From Aureococcus anophagefferens (Eukaryota > Sar > Pelagophyceae > Pelagomonadales > Pelagomonadaceae), in the NCBI RefSeq assembly GCF_000186865.1, contig NW_008705562.1, positions 1,335,933 to 1,399,932 of the forward strand: a stretch of 64,000 bases of DNA, in the 5' to 3' direction. Positions 62,645-64,000 of this stretch are shown in pieces; within the stretch, counting starts at the first letter, position 1; every line of letters starts with the position of its first letter. The notes beneath the pieces were generated by a model. That model was not told the origin of the DNA. It saw nothing but the letters and a program-made list of their open reading frames with translations, and did no database searches. Made by a program: the position numbers and the translations under genes.

Positions 62645-62921
62645 GGCCCTTGCGACGGCGACGCGCGCGGCGCTCTCGGGGTGGTGCGAGCGCTTGTGTG
62701 GGTGCGGGAGGGCGGAGGGCGACGCCGCGGAAGGTGGCCGCACGTAGTTGATGCCGGAGCACGATCCGCTCCATGGAGCTCCAGAAAGTCGAAGTCGCTC
62801 TTGCCGTCATCTTTCCTTCAACAGCGAGCAAGCCCAAACCAGCACCCGGCGCCGCCAGCGCCCGTTTCGGCATCCCACGCTCTCCGGGGCTGCCGCGCGC
62901 GTCGCGCGCCGCGGGGCCGCC
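62645..62921. promoter_or_regulatory. divergent intergenic region (277 bp)
   Basis: Spacer between the LOV gene (minus) and the last gene (plus), with an AT-richer part at about 62745-62840 typical of promoters here. No specific motif recognised. Confidence 0.35.
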
Positions 62922-64000
62922 ATGGACGTCATGGACATGATCATGGAGGCCCGCGCCGAGGCGGAGAAGGAGGGCGAGGACGGGAAGAGCGAGCTGCGGC
63001 AGCTCGCGGACATCGAGCGGCGCTACAAGGAGAACGTGAAGCGCTACGACATGGCCTACTGCCAGCTCGAGTGGCTCGACCAGGACGAGGACGAGGAGCA
63101 GCTCTGCCACTGCGAGTTCGCGGCGCAGGAGAAGGTCGAGCTCGACCGCTTCCACAACCTCTGCTTCCGCGGCCACACGAAGCCCTACGTCTTCAGCGAG
63201 GACGACCAGGTGCTCGCCAAGGTGCTGCTCAAGTGGAGCTGCCACACGCGCGTGCTCGTCTACGAGAAGCAGTGCAAGGAGCTGGACATCCTGCGCGGCA
63301 ACAAGCGCACGTCGACGCTCTTCGGCCTCAAGGGCATCATCCTCTGCGGCCGCTGCATCTTCGACGCGTGGGTCAAGTTCGTCGCGGACCGGAAGCGCGG
63401 CTTCTTCATCCGCGACTTCCACCAGCACCTCGACAGCGAGGAGGAGGACGACGACGACGACGACCAGCTCATGATGATGGCCGTCGGCGGCGGCGGCGGC
63501 GGCGGCGGCGGCATCTTCAACTTCGCCGCGCTCCGGAAGACGAGCCGCGTGCAGAAGCAGCGCAAGTCCATGCGCCGCCTGAGCTCCAACGAGCCCCGCG
63601 CGCGCGCGGCGTCGCGCGCCCTGCTCGCAATCGACGACGACGCGAGCTCCGCGGCGAGCCCGCCGAAGCTCGGCCAGGTGCTGGCCAAGGACCGGGTCAA
63701 GGCCCAGATCTTGGCCCAGGGCAAGGCCGCGGCCGTCTGCTCCAAGTTCACGGTCTGGAAGCGGGGCCTGTTGGGCCCGGACCGCAAGGCCATCAACGTC
63801 GCGGGGCTCCGGCGGTCCACGCGGTCCAAGAGCCCGCCGGGCGTCGAGGAGTACGACGAGGCCGGCCACCGGTCGATGCGCGCGGCGCCGCGCCGGCGCC
63901 GCCGGCGCAAGAAGAAGAAGAAGGCGCCGTCGCGCGCCCCGACGCCCAAAATGCGCGACGACGGCGGCGTCTTCTTCTTCTTGCGCCGGCGGCGCCGGCG
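62922..64000 (+). CDS. unknown charged protein, 3' truncated by the window
   Basis: The frame opens at ATG 62922 and has no stop before the window ends (359 complete codons). The N-terminal 120 residues are charged helix (MDMIMEARAEAEKEGED, RRYKENVKRYDMAYCQLEWL), then a Cys/His-containing stretch (LCHCEFAAQ, CFRGHTKPYV, WSCHTRVLVYEKQC, LCGRCIFDAWVKFVADRK) that suggests a folded domain, possibly metal-binding. Next come an acidic run with a nine-Gly GGC tract (63484-63513) and a long basic tail (RRRRRKKKKKAPSRAP). Family not recognised; probably nuclear or cytoskeletal. Confidence 0.6.
   Translation, partial: MDVMDMIMEARAEAEKEGEDGKSELRQLADIERRYKENVKRYDMAYCQLEWLDQDEDEEQLCHCEFAAQEKVELDRFHNLCFRGHTKPYVFSEDDQVLAKVLLKWSCHTRVLVYEKQCKELDILRGNKRTSTLFGLKGIILCGRCIFDAWVKFVADRKRGFFIRDFHQHLDSEEEDDDDDDQLMMMAVGGGGGGGGGIFNFAALRKTSRVQKQRKSMRRLSSNEPRARAASRALLAIDDDASSAASPPKLGQVLAKDRVKAQILAQGKAAAVCSKFTVWKRGLLGPDRKAINVAGLRRSTRSKSPPGVEEYDEAGHRSMRAAPRRRRRRKKKKKAPSRAPTPKMRDDGGVFFFLRRRRR
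63891..64000. repeat. near-perfect 38-bp inverted repeat at the window end
   Basis: 63891-63928 and 63963-64000 are reverse complements at 36 of 38 positions (CGCCGGCGCCGCCGGCGC and AAGAAGAAGAAG against the mirror image), with a 34-base loop. It lies in the basic tail of the last frame and could form a very stable hairpin. Confidence 0.9.

Noticed and set aside
1..64000. CRISPR arrays, rRNA, tRNA or prokaryotic operons
   Set aside because: No regularly spaced repeats, no recognisable rRNA, no tRNA cloverleaf found by eye; presequences, introns and gene content are eukaryotic.

Overview
This is nuclear DNA from a photosynthetic stramenopile (heterokont alga), most like a pelagophyte such as Aureococcus. 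The grounds are very high GC with few introns, a fucoxanthin-chlorophyll a/c antenna protein, plastid presequences with an ASAF/ASAY-type cleavage site, a LOV-domain protein, large armadillo/ankyrin/EF-hand/ion-channel families, and short transposon-like introns with exact 8-bp target duplications of the 'introner' kind described for Aureococcus and Micromonas. The assignment is inference; no rRNA or other phylogenetic marker lies in the window. One assembly gap of 301 N (11744-12044) interrupts a calpain gene.

Layout. 1-16 kb: a 5'-truncated LRR/EF-hand protein, an acidic protein with an OmpA-like fold, a secreted protein, a cyclic-nucleotide-gated-type channel carrying a 1-base frameshift, a frameshifted ankyrin gene, a plastid SET-domain methyltransferase, a MIT-calpain, a GT2-like glycosyltransferase, an armadillo-repeat protein and a three-exon fatty-acid-binding-protein-like gene. 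16.3-31.2 kb: an intronless 13.1-kb trimodular NRPS (PH-C-A-T-C-A-T-C-A-T-reductase), divergent from an MFS-like transporter that may export its product. 31-47 kb: an F-box protein of lower GC, coiled-coil proteins, a second CNG-type channel with six exons, a UBA protein, a thioredoxin-fold ER protein, a SAP-like protein and a beta-propeller/arylamine N-acetyltransferase fusion. 47.5-64 kb: an ankyrin/TRP-like channel, a plastid-type HAD 5'-nucleotidase, a secreted or plastid protein, ADF/cofilin, a RibD-type reductase, the FCP antenna gene, a heme-dependent N-demethylase-like (DUF3445) gene split by a 790-bp inverted-repeat element, a short LOV protein, and a 3'-truncated unknown.

Three themes stand out. 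First, genes mostly alternate strand, giving head-to-head pairs with roughly 100-300 bp shared promoters and tail-to-tail pairs whose stop codons can be 1-8 bp apart, so 3' UTRs must run into the neighbouring gene. Second, the window holds three copies of one 192-bp introner. Each makes a 200-nt intron, is flanked by an exact 8-bp duplication, uses a GC or GT taken from the duplicated exon as donor, and carries its own CAG acceptor. One copy is inverted and still works on paper. Two other introns share a second, shorter element, and the two introns of the FABP-like gene share a third motif. Third, several domain fusions are unusual: PH-NRPS, propeller-NAT, and an OmpA-like domain in a eukaryote.
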